DNA of 64,000 bases from an uncultured Lachnospiraceae bacterium (GTDB taxonomy: Bacteria; Bacillota; Clostridia; Lachnospirales; Lachnospiraceae): the NCBI GenBank assembly GCA_947591155.1, contig CANQDA010000005.1, forward strand, positions 1 to 64,000, given 5' to 3'. A model generated the notes under the pieces. It had not been told where the DNA came from, searched no databases, and saw nothing but the letters and a program-made list of their open reading frames with translations. Positions 36,337 to 44,119 of the stretch are shown piece by piece. The translations under genes and the position numbers were made by a program. The number at the start of each line of letters is the position of its first letter. Position 1 is the stretch's first letter.

Positions 36337-37056
36337 TCATGGCTTTTTTGAACTATTTCTGCGTCGCTTCCACTCCATCAGTTTGCAGAACGCCACCGCC
36401 ACCAGCGTACTTACCATTGTCGCCGCGATCCCCGGGCCGACGATCGCCGTGGGGTTCACACTGCCGTACTGCGCGCGGTAAGCGATGACGTTGACGGGAA
36501 TCAGCTGTAGAGAGGAAATGTTCAGGATCAGGAATGTACACATCTCGTTGCTCGCCACGCCGCGTGGCATGGCATACGTTTTTCGCCCGCGCCGCATGCC
36601 CGCAGCCCGCTCTGTACCTGCCGTCCGCTGATCTTCATCTGCCTGCCGCCTGGCATCTGCGCTTTCCGACGATGCGGATACCCGCCTCTCCTCCTCCAAT
36701 TCGGCCAGACTCTCCATCGCGTTCAGGCCCGCCGGGGTCGCCGCCCAGCCGAGGCCAAGAAAATTCGCGACAAAGTTCATCGTGATATGCTCGTTCGCCG
36801 GATGGCCTTCCGGAATATCCGGGAACAGAAAACGGATCAGGGGCCGGATCCGCCTCGAAATCGAGCGAACCAGCCCCGCTTCTTTCGCAATCTCCATCAG
36901 TCCCATCCAGAGTCCCATGACTCCGAACATCGTAATGCACAGAGTGACCGCCTCTTTGGACGAACTCAGCACCGCGTCGGAGACCGCGTTAATATGCCCT
37001 GTCAGGATCCCGTAAACCATCCCGACCAATATCATCCCTGCCCAAATATAGTTCAT
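36337..37056 (-). CDS. spmA: Spore maturation protein A
   Basis: 239 aa. Nucleoside-recognition (Gate) fold: MNYIWAGMILVGMVYGI, SSSKEAVTLCITMFGVMGLW, the loop FPDIPEGHPANEHITMNFVAN, LGLGWAATPAGLNAMESL, and the C-terminal FLILNISSLQLIPVNVIAYR. In Bacillus SpmA works with SpmB in dehydrating the spore core. Between the two halves is a hydrophilic insert of about 45 residues (about 122-165, rich in Arg, Glu, Ser). The expected spmB does not follow: the next gene downstream is the protease. It may be the last gene read from the glycan operon upstream (98-nt gap). Confidence 0.88.
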   Translation of the reverse strand: MNYIWAGMILVGMVYGILTGHINAVSDAVLSSSKEAVTLCITMFGVMGLWMGLMEIAKEAGLVRSISRRIRPLIRFLFPDIPEGHPANEHITMNFVANFLGLGWAATPAGLNAMESLAELEEERRVSASSESADARRQADEDQRTAGTERAAGMRRGRKTYAMPRGVASNEMCTFLILNISSLQLIPVNVIAYRAQYGSVNPTAIVGPGIAATMVSTLVAVAFCKLMEWKRRRNSSKKP

Positions 37057-37154
37057 GTCTGTACCTGACTTCCGCCTGCGCGGCTTCGGTGCGGCCTTGC
37101 CGGCTTTCCGGATTTTCTGCCGCCCCGCTTTTCCGCCGTTTGGTACAGTATATT

Positions 37155-38123
37155 TCAGTGATCCCTGTTACATTCTTCGCTGTTGCACTTCCCGTCGTTA
37201 CATTCCCTGCCGTTGTCGATCCGCTTCGAGATCAGGTATCTCGGCCGTCCCTTGACCTCCTCGTAGATCTTCGCGATATAGTATCCGATGATCCCGAGGC
37301 TGATCATGATAAAGCTTCCGATGATCAGAAGCAGCAGGATCACCGTGGTGAAGCCCTCCACCGCGTGGCCGCTGAAATATTTCACAAGCGACTGGATCCC
37401 CAGCACGACTGCAAGCAGAAGCACGAAAAATCCGGCCACTGTGACAAACTGCATGGGAACTGTCGAAAACGAGACGATATTTTTGATCGCGTACTTTGTC
37501 AGAGACCAGGTCGTCCATTTGGACTCTCCCTCCGTGCGCTCCTGCACGTCAAACTCCACCGATGTCGTCCGGAATCCGATCCACGATGACAGCGCCCGGA
37601 AAAACGTGTTCCGCTCCGGCATGGCGAGCAACGCGTCGACCGCACGACGGTCAAGCAGCTTAAAATCTGAGGCGCGCGACATATCGATCTTCGCGGCTTT
37701 GGAAATGATCCGGTAGAACAGCCCTGCGCTCGCGCGGTGCAGCACGCTCTCCCTGCCCCTGCTGCGCTTCACGCCTTCGATGACCTCGTAGCCCTGCTCC
37801 CAGAGCCGGTACATCTCCACAAGCGTTGCCGGGGGATGCTGCAGATCGCAGTCCATCACGGCGCAACAGCCTCCCGATGCGCTCGCAAGTCCCGCAAGCA
37901 TCGCGGCCTCCTTGCCGAAATTGCGGGAAAAACAGAGCGCCGTCACATGAGCGTCTTTTGCCGCAGCCTTCTCGATCTCTTCCCAGGTCCCGTCCTTCGA
38001 GCCGTCGTTCACAAACACAAGCTCATAGGCAATGTCCGCGCCCGCAAGCACCCGGCCGACCTCCGCGGCCGCCTTCGCGATCATCTTCTCCTCATTGTAA
38101 GCAGGTATTATTACAGAAAGCAT
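37155..38123 (-). CDS. Polyprenyl-phosphate glycosyltransferase, GT2 family (DPM1/GtrB-like)
   Basis: 322 aa. GT2 fold: SVIIPAYNEEKMIAKAA, ELVFVNDGSKDGTWEEI, MDCDLQHPP (DxD-type), SRASDFKLLDRRAVD; then two C-terminal membrane helices (about 228-250 and 262-290), the GtrB-like layout. It would transfer a sugar from a nucleotide donor to undecaprenyl phosphate. The final 20 residues have a short Cys/Asn repeat (ECNDGKCNSEECN). It is the last glycan gene of the 37-47 kb operon, 24 nt after the SDR-LicD gene. Confidence 0.9.
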   Translation of the reverse strand: MLSVIIPAYNEEKMIAKAAAEVGRVLAGADIAYELVFVNDGSKDGTWEEIEKAAAKDAHVTALCFSRNFGKEAAMLAGLASASGGCCAVMDCDLQHPPATLVEMYRLWEQGYEVIEGVKRSRGRESVLHRASAGLFYRIISKAAKIDMSRASDFKLLDRRAVDALLAMPERNTFFRALSSWIGFRTTSVEFDVQERTEGESKWTTWSLTKYAIKNIVSFSTVPMQFVTVAGFFVLLLAVVLGIQSLVKYFSGHAVEGFTTVILLLLIIGSFIMISLGIIGYYIAKIYEEVKGRPRYLISKRIDNGRECNDGKCNSEECNRDH

Positions 38124-38147
38124 TTCCTGATTCCCTCTCCCAAAAGC

Positions 38148-40160
38148 TCAGACCTCAAACCCCGAATACTCTCCCAGATCCATCAGCACGATGCTGTGGC
38201 TCGTCCTGCGGCTGCTGACCGGGATCATCTGCCTGTAATCGCCGTAAAGATACGTCAGATATTTGTCGTACTCCTTCGGCACCGGGAACTGATACCCCTC
38301 AAAGTCTACATACACGACCTCCTCGAGCCATTTCTCCGGGAACGAGCCGCGGCTTAAGTTGCGGCCCATACCGTCGTACAGATAGCCTGTGTCGCGCTTC
38401 TTGTAAAACTCCAGCAAATGGTTCTGCGCCCAGAGCGCGAAGCGCATGGGAACAATGTATTTCACCTTGTCCACGATCTTGCAGATGACCGGATGTCCGC
38501 CGCCCCCCGCAATATCGGTGTCGCCCCACTTGTTGAACACGATCGAGCGCATCAGCATCGTCGCCATCAGATGAAGCTTCTGCGACCACTTGCGCTTCCC
38601 GGTGCGATCGTGCGCGAGAATGTCGAAAAAGATGCCGTTGTGCATCCAGAGGAAATGCCCGGTGAACTCCGTCGCAAACATCGTGTTGTCGATGCGCAGC
38701 TTCGTGAACGGATTGTAGTTACCCTTCTCCGTGTGCGGAAGCTGGAGGAAGATATTCTCCGGCAGTTCATCCTTCGCCACCTTAAGGAAACGGTCGTAGT
38801 CCCCGCGCAGCATCATCACATCGGCGTCGTCATCCCAGGGAATAAAGCCGTGATGCCGGATTGCGCCGAGCAGCGTCCCGCCCGCCAGGAAATATTTGAT
38901 GTTATGCTTTTTGCAGATACGATCGATCTCCAAAAGATATGCGAGGAGGATCTTCTGCACCTTCTCCAGCTTGCCCAGATAGGTATTGTCGAAGATAAAT
39001 ACCTCGCCGGTATTTAGCAGGCTCTTGACGAGGATGATCAATCCGTCCTCCAGCGAGACAGACGGAACGAATCCGTAATGCCGGATCAGCTGCGTATTCA
39101 GGAAGATCCCGGACCGCTCAGCCCCCGCGCATCCTTTCCGCCCCTCTGCCGTACCATCCGGTTTCGCCGCGCCGACCGGGTTTGCCGTACCATCCGGATT
39201 TTTCGTAGCGCTAGGTTTCGCCGCGCCGGTCTCTTCCCGGTTTTCACAAACATCGGACGATAGATTCACCCGGCACTGCCCGGGAAAATTGTTGTAAAGA
39301 AGCATCGCCAGCTCCCCGTCCGTCATGTCGGAACAAAATCCGGCCACATTCAGGATCTTGTTCGCCGGGCATTTCGTCAGCACGAACTGGATCGCCGTCA
39401 GCGCGTCATGGATCGAGATATAAGAATTTTTGTCCTGCGAAAGCGCAAGGGAAATCTCCTCCCCCGAGGCTGTCAGCGCGGCAAGCTCCGTCGCCGGACT
39501 GTTCATCAGGGAAAGGCAGGCCCCGTAGATCAGGCCTGTGCGCAGAACGTTGAACTGCTTTCCCGCCGCGCGTGCCTCTGTGACAAGCAGGTTCTCAAAC
39601 GCCTGCAAAAGGTACTGTGCCTCGAAACCGGGCGCACAGGGATCGGTCTTTCCCGCCTCGTACTCGGACGCGGCAAACCCGTGGCCGAGCCGCCCGTAGA
39701 CCCGCCCGTCAGACAAAAGGAGGATGCGCTCACAGCTCAGCGAGACCGCCGTCTGCGCAAGCTGCCGGAACTCGTCGACCAGGGTGATCGTCTCCGCCAC
39801 CGTGTAATCTGTCTCGCGGCAGCACAGACCCGTCAAGATGATATAGTCGGCCTCCTCCGGCGCGAACTCTTCCTCCGTAAACGCACGAATCAGCTCAAAT
39901 TTTCCTGTCCCGTCCTGATCCTCTTCGATACCTGTCCGTGTATTTTGCGCAGCATACCGCGCCTGTTCCGCGCGCACACCGGCCTTCCGCCCGTCGTTCC
40001 ACGCCGCGAAGGACCAGCCGACCGCGGCCTCAAACGCGTCTTCCCGCCCCACGATCAGAATCTTCTTTCCCCGGATCTGTTTTAGCGGGATCAGCTCCGA
40101 CCGAACCGCGGCCTGCGCCCAGTCGAGCTCAAATTCGTTCAATCGATCACGAAGCAGCAT
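38148..40160 (-). CDS. Fusion: degenerate SDR epimerase-like domain plus LicD-family transferase
   Basis: 670 aa from MLLRDRLNEFELDW. Residues about 30-300 resemble an NAD-dependent epimerase (VYGRLGHGF, then ILNVAGFCSDMTDGELA at its end), but the N-terminal Rossmann loop reads VGREDAFEAAVG instead of GATGFIG and the YxxxK motif is not evident, so it is probably inactive as an oxidoreductase. Residues about 395-670 are LicD: CKKHNIKYFLAGGTLLGAIR, HHGFIPWDDDADVMMLRGDY. LicD proteins transfer phosphocholine or related phospho-groups to surface glycans. Start chosen because it overlaps the preceding gene by 14 nt in the usual operon way. Confidence 0.85.
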   Translation of the reverse strand: MLLRDRLNEFELDWAQAAVRSELIPLKQIRGKKILIVGREDAFEAAVGWSFAAWNDGRKAGVRAEQARYAAQNTRTGIEEDQDGTGKFELIRAFTEEEFAPEEADYIILTGLCCRETDYTVAETITLVDEFRQLAQTAVSLSCERILLLSDGRVYGRLGHGFAASEYEAGKTDPCAPGFEAQYLLQAFENLLVTEARAAGKQFNVLRTGLIYGACLSLMNSPATELAALTASGEEISLALSQDKNSYISIHDALTAIQFVLTKCPANKILNVAGFCSDMTDGELAMLLYNNFPGQCRVNLSSDVCENREETGAAKPSATKNPDGTANPVGAAKPDGTAEGRKGCAGAERSGIFLNTQLIRHYGFVPSVSLEDGLIILVKSLLNTGEVFIFDNTYLGKLEKVQKILLAYLLEIDRICKKHNIKYFLAGGTLLGAIRHHGFIPWDDDADVMMLRGDYDRFLKVAKDELPENIFLQLPHTEKGNYNPFTKLRIDNTMFATEFTGHFLWMHNGIFFDILAHDRTGKRKWSQKLHLMATMLMRSIVFNKWGDTDIAGGGGHPVICKIVDKVKYIVPMRFALWAQNHLLEFYKKRDTGYLYDGMGRNLSRGSFPEKWLEEVVYVDFEGYQFPVPKEYDKYLTYLYGDYRQMIPVSSRRTSHSIVLMDLGEYSGFEV

Positions 40161-40857
40161 AGTTTTCCGCCTTTCCGGTATCCGGGAACACTTCAATCGG
40201 CGCGAGCGGCGAGCGCGCTTTCGCGCACTCCTTATTCTTCCTCGCGAGCGTATTCCGCGTCAACCCGGAGATGTTGTACGCTTCCCCGGCAATCCCGTTT
40301 CTCAGAAGATCAAGAATGGTGTCCAGAATCGTCACCGTCTCCCCTTCCGACTGAAGCATGACCGGAATATGCTCCCAATCCGCGCGCACGATCTTGACCG
40401 GAAGACCTTCCTCCCGCGCAAGCCGCCCGCAAAGGTGCTCCGCGGTGCGCATCCACTGCGCGGTCGTGCCGTCCTTCGACGTATGGCAGACATATCCGAT
40501 CTCGTCTTCCCTGAGCAAGCGCTGCGCACCAAACTGCTTTCCGTAGACCATCGTGTCCGAGAGAAAGAGCACCGCGCGCGGCCTGGTTCTCTGTATCTGT
40601 ACGATCGCCTCCGTCAGCTCCTGAATCCACTGCATATCCGCCGTCTGCGTATCCGTGCCGTACCGTCCGAAGAGGAGCGCACAGTCCTCCTGCGCCAGCC
40701 CGGCTGCAGACTTTCCCTTCTCCGCCTCGGCGCCTGGCTGCACGCACAGAACCGTCCCGACCTCGGCAGACCGGTCCAGAGCGTCCCGTATCATCTGCTT
40801 CACCGTGGAGCCCGGTCCCAGCAAGACCAGTTTTTCTTTTCCTTCTGTCATCTGCAT
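40147..40857 (-). CDS. Degenerate SDR epimerase-like protein
   Basis: 236 aa from MQMTEGKEKLVLLGPG; AAAGGA lies 7 nt upstream. Longer readings of the frame only shadow the preceding gene. The start LVLLGPGSTVKQMIRDAL replaces the usual NAD-binding loop, while VLFLSDTMVYGKQFG and the ending AGEAYNISGLTRNT look like the middle and end of an NAD-dependent epimerase. It resembles the N-terminal half of the neighbouring SDR-LicD fusion, so the two probably arose by duplication from the intact SDR upstream. Function unknown; possibly a non-catalytic partner. Confidence 0.7.
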   Translation of the reverse strand: MQMTEGKEKLVLLGPGSTVKQMIRDALDRSAEVGTVLCVQPGAEAEKGKSAAGLAQEDCALLFGRYGTDTQTADMQWIQELTEAIVQIQRTRPRAVLFLSDTMVYGKQFGAQRLLREDEIGYVCHTSKDGTTAQWMRTAEHLCGRLAREEGLPVKIVRADWEHIPVMLQSEGETVTILDTILDLLRNGIAGEAYNISGLTRNTLARKNKECAKARSPLAPIEVFPDTGKAENYAAS

Positions 40858-40898
40858 TCCATGATCCTTTTCAATTCTATAAACTGTCTGCGATCCGT

Positions 40899-41984
40899 TC
40901 ACGCAAACTCTTTCCAGCTCTGTTTCATACTCGCAAGCAGCCTGCGGAACATCTCCCTCAGATCCGCCTCCGGCTTCCACCCGAGCGCACGCAGCTTTTC
41001 TGCGTTCACCAGCATCCGCGAGGTCGGCGCGTAGCCGAATTTTCCTGCGTCCTCCGGAATGTCGAACACCAGCTTCGACCCGCTCTCCGGGTATTCCGCG
41101 ATCAGCATCTGGGCCATCTCGCGGATCGTCGAGAACGTCTCCTCGTTCGAGACGTTGTACGCCTCCCCGGGCGCTCCGTCGAGCAGCACCTTCAGAATTC
41201 CGAGTGCCGCGTCGGAGGTGTAGCAATAACAATGCGCCTTGCTCCCGTCCGTGTGAAGCACGATGTCCTGTCCGGTGAGAATGCTGCGCGCGAACTGCGC
41301 AAACACGCGGTTCTCTCCCTCCGGGATCCCCGCGCCGAACGTCTGCGCCAGCCGCACCGTCTTTACCGGCAGCCGATATTCATGCGCGTACGCGCCGCAG
41401 AGTCCCTCCGCCATGCGCTTTCCCTCCGAATAGCTGCTGCGCGGCTGCAGCGGATCGATATAACCGTAATCTGTCTCGCGGACGTTGTAGTGCTCCGCAT
41501 CGACCACTCCGTAGGCTTCCATCGAGGAGAGGTACACCATACCCTGCACCTGCTTTTCTCGCGCCAGCTCGAGCAGATGCTCCGTGCCCTTCAGCGTTGT
41601 CAGAATCGTCTCCACCGGACGATCCACAAAGTCCTTCGACGTCGTCACACTCGCCCCGTGCACAATATAGTCCACCGTGTCCGGCAATTTGATCGGCGAG
41701 AGGATATCGCAGACCAGAAGCTCCAGTCCCTCTTCCAGAAACGTCCCGAACAGCTTCTGCGCCTTTTCACGATTCCGCACCGCCGCGAGCACGCGAAGCT
41801 CCAGCCCGCGCCGTGCGTCTGCGCACACCAAGGCCCGCGCCAGAATACTCCCGATCAGTCCGGTCGCCCCCGTCACGAGCACGGTCTTTCCCCTTAATTT
41901 TTCCCAGTCGATCATATCCGAATCCGCGATCCGCTCCAGATCTCTTTGCAGGACCGCATCCTCGCACCAAACGTTGTCGCTCAT
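40899..41984 (-). CDS. NAD-dependent epimerase/dehydratase (SDR)
   Basis: 361 aa. Rossmann loop LVTGATGLIGSILARAL (about 36-52), VHGASVTTSKDF, YLSSMEAYG and the catalytic pair in SSYSEGKRMAEGL (YxxxK), all intact. End AGEAYNVSNEETFS. It modifies a nucleotide-linked sugar or polyol; which one is not clear. It directly follows the cytidylyltransferase gene (72-nt gap), so its substrate may be a CDP-linked compound or its precursor. Ribosome site AGAGGAAG. Confidence 0.9.
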   Translation of the reverse strand: MSDNVWCEDAVLQRDLERIADSDMIDWEKLRGKTVLVTGATGLIGSILARALVCADARRGLELRVLAAVRNREKAQKLFGTFLEEGLELLVCDILSPIKLPDTVDYIVHGASVTTSKDFVDRPVETILTTLKGTEHLLELAREKQVQGMVYLSSMEAYGVVDAEHYNVRETDYGYIDPLQPRSSYSEGKRMAEGLCGAYAHEYRLPVKTVRLAQTFGAGIPEGENRVFAQFARSILTGQDIVLHTDGSKAHCYCYTSDAALGILKVLLDGAPGEAYNVSNEETFSTIREMAQMLIAEYPESGSKLVFDIPEDAGKFGYAPTSRMLVNAEKLRALGWKPEADLREMFRRLLASMKQSWKEFA

Positions 41985-42056
41985 ATTAACTTCCTCTCAT
42001 CTGCGCGCCCCGGCCTTCGCCTGTCGCGCCACTCTCTCTGTCTCTCCCGCTGCCTC

Positions 42057-42830
42057 TCACTCCCGATCCCGATACCGGTTCATCTTTGCCGCCAGCCGGT
42101 CCGTCAGCCCGAAACCGAACGCCTGCTCATTTTCTTTGTACTGTATGAGCGCACGGAACATATAGACGTCCTCCGGCGTCGTCACCTTGATGTTCCCGCG
42201 ATTTCCCTGCACCATATGCGGCTGCTTCCCGAGCTCGCGGTAGATCGTGCAGGCGTCCACCATGTTCTCATACGTAGGATTGACCGCTCGGATCGCCCGG
42301 TGCGCTTCCAGAATATCCTTCAGGAAAAAGCTCTGCGGAGCCTGTGCGGCATAGCTGTCCTTTCGCGGCGGCAGCTCATCCACCTGCTGCCCGTCGCGGC
42401 TGACGAGGATCGTTTCGTAACAAAGCGTGGACGTGATCGCGCTCCCGTACTTTTGAACGCTCTCGATGTTGTCGCTGATAACGCCGTACTCGACGAACGG
42501 CCGGACGCCGTCGTGGATCAGAACGACCGAATCGTCCGCATTCTCCTGCTCCGCCTTCACAAGCGCATTGTAGATCGAGTCCTGCGCCGTCTCCCCGCCC
42601 GGCACGATCGCCGCAATCTTGTCGATGCGGTAATCGAGTGCCAGCTGTTGTGTGTAGCGAATAAAATCCTGGCTCACCGCCAGATAGATTTTGTCGATCT
42701 CCTCGTGCTCCTGAAAAAGCTGCAGCGTGTGGATCAGGATCGGTTTTCCGTTGATCTCCAGAAACTGTTTCGGCACGCCCGCGCCCATGCGCACGCCGCT
42801 GCCTCCCGCAAAAATGATCGCAATATTCAT
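42057..42830 (-). CDS. IspD/TarI-family cytidylyltransferase
   Basis: 257 aa from MNIAIIFAGGSGVRMGAGVP, ribosome site CGGAGGAA. The nucleotide-binding motif GGSGVRMGAGVPKQFLEING, VPGGETAQDSIYNAL, VLIHDGVRPFV and TTPEDVYMFRAL define the family. IspD makes CDP-methylerythritol; TarI makes CDP-ribitol for teichoic acid. Placement between a polyol-phosphate transferase and SDR/LicD genes favours a TarI-like role, making a CDP-activated polyol for the surface polymer. No TarJ-type alcohol dehydrogenase is adjacent. Confidence 0.88.
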   Translation of the reverse strand: MNIAIIFAGGSGVRMGAGVPKQFLEINGKPILIHTLQLFQEHEEIDKIYLAVSQDFIRYTQQLALDYRIDKIAAIVPGGETAQDSIYNALVKAEQENADDSVVLIHDGVRPFVEYGVISDNIESVQKYGSAITSTLCYETILVSRDGQQVDELPPRKDSYAAQAPQSFFLKDILEAHRAIRAVNPTYENMVDACTIYRELGKQPHMVQGNRGNIKVTTPEDVYMFRALIQYKENEQAFGFGLTDRLAAKMNRYRDRE

Positions 42831-42849
42831 AATTCCTCCGTTTCCCATA

Positions 42850-44076
42850 TTATTCCAGTCCAACCAGCTTCAGGATACGCTCTGTCGCATGCCCGTCGCA
42901 GGCTCCGACATATTTTTCCCGGAACCGATCTTTCTCTGCCCGCCTTTCTTCCTCAGAAGGCGCCCCGTCTGGCACCTCCCGGATGCTGTTCCTGATCGCT
43001 CGCTCGAGCTCTTCTGTGTTCCCCGCGATCGGATACGGCAGCTCATGATAGTCGATATAAAAACCCCGTTCCGCCTCGTACTGCTCCAGATCCGGCGCGA
43101 ACAGAACGATCGGTCGCCGGTAAAGCAAAAAATCGAACATCACCGACGAGTAATCGGTGATCATCAGATCCGCCACCGGAAGCAGCTCTTCCGTCGGGAT
43201 CTCACAGTTCGAGAGCTTCTCATGCGCGTCCACATGCGGATGCGCCTTGATCACAAAATACCACTCCCCGGACAGCGCCTCCGCCGCCCGACGAATCGCC
43301 TCCAGTCCCTCAAGCCGCGGCTTTGCCGCGTTCCCCCGAAACGTCGGCGCCCAAAGGGCGATCTTCCTGCCGCGCGCCTTCGGGTGCTCCCTGTAGAACG
43401 CGTCCCGGCATCTCCGGTTCCATTCCCTGTCAAAATAATAATCCGTCCGGCTCACGCCGGTCGCGAAGATGCGCTCTTTCGGAATCCTCAGGGCCTGCGC
43501 GTGCACTGGTACGCAGACCTGCGCGCTCAGCGTCAGATACGTGTAATTGCCGAACATGTTGCCGCGGTAACCCTTCGGGATATCCTGCCCCGCGTCGTGC
43601 GCGATCTTCTTCATGAGACCGCAGGAGTGCCAGAGCTGTACCACCTTTGTCTCCGATCGCTTGCGGCACGCAGCGACCGGCAGATAATAGTCGCAGATAA
43701 ACACGTACTCTGCCGTTGCGTACTGTCTCATAAACCACAGAAGATAACGCAGCAGCTTTCCGTAAGACATCTCGTCAAAATTTCGGACGCACGCCGTGAT
43801 GCGCCGCGACACATCCGTCCTGTCGGCCGTCCCTTCTTCTGGCTTCCTTTTCTCCGACCCGACACACCGCCCGACGGAGGCCCCGCCAAATTCCTCAGCA
43901 TCCCGCAACGTCAGCGCCTCGTATACCCGGCGCATCGAGAACGGAATCTCGTCGTGGCGAGCGTCCGCGAAGAGGATCCTGCCCCTCTCGACCGGCTTCC
44001 TCGCGTACCACGCGTAGACAAGCGGGAGGAGCACATTCTGAAGAAACATTTTTATGATCTGTTTGATCCGAAACAT
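42850..44076 (-). CDS. CDP-glycerol glycerophosphotransferase family protein (TagB-like)
   Basis: 408 aa from MFRIKQIIKMFLQNVL, ribosome site GGGAGGA. Family motifs: VVQLWHSCGLMKKIA (about 162-176), RIFATGVSRTDYYFD, LWAPTFRGN, KAHPHVDAHEKL, DLMITDYSSVMFDFLLYRRPIVLFAPDL. Such peripheral membrane enzymes add glycerol or ribitol phosphate to a lipid-linked acceptor. The size is that of a priming or short-chain enzyme (TagB) more than a polymerase (TagF). A polymerase-sized relative is encoded at 52112. Confidence 0.92.
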   Translation of the reverse strand: MFRIKQIIKMFLQNVLLPLVYAWYARKPVERGRILFADARHDEIPFSMRRVYEALTLRDAEEFGGASVGRCVGSEKRKPEEGTADRTDVSRRITACVRNFDEMSYGKLLRYLLWFMRQYATAEYVFICDYYLPVAACRKRSETKVVQLWHSCGLMKKIAHDAGQDIPKGYRGNMFGNYTYLTLSAQVCVPVHAQALRIPKERIFATGVSRTDYYFDREWNRRCRDAFYREHPKARGRKIALWAPTFRGNAAKPRLEGLEAIRRAAEALSGEWYFVIKAHPHVDAHEKLSNCEIPTEELLPVADLMITDYSSVMFDFLLYRRPIVLFAPDLEQYEAERGFYIDYHELPYPIAGNTEELERAIRNSIREVPDGAPSEEERRAEKDRFREKYVGACDGHATERILKLVGLE

Positions 44077-44119
44077 ACATCCTCCCAAACGGCTATCCGC
44101 CAGCAATGTCTTTTTCCTG

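Noticed and set aside
40858..41232. Upstream extension of the degenerate SDR gene overlapping the preceding SDR
   Set aside because: The extension is Arg-rich shadow sequence of the neighbouring gene; the Met at 40857 has a proper ribosome site.
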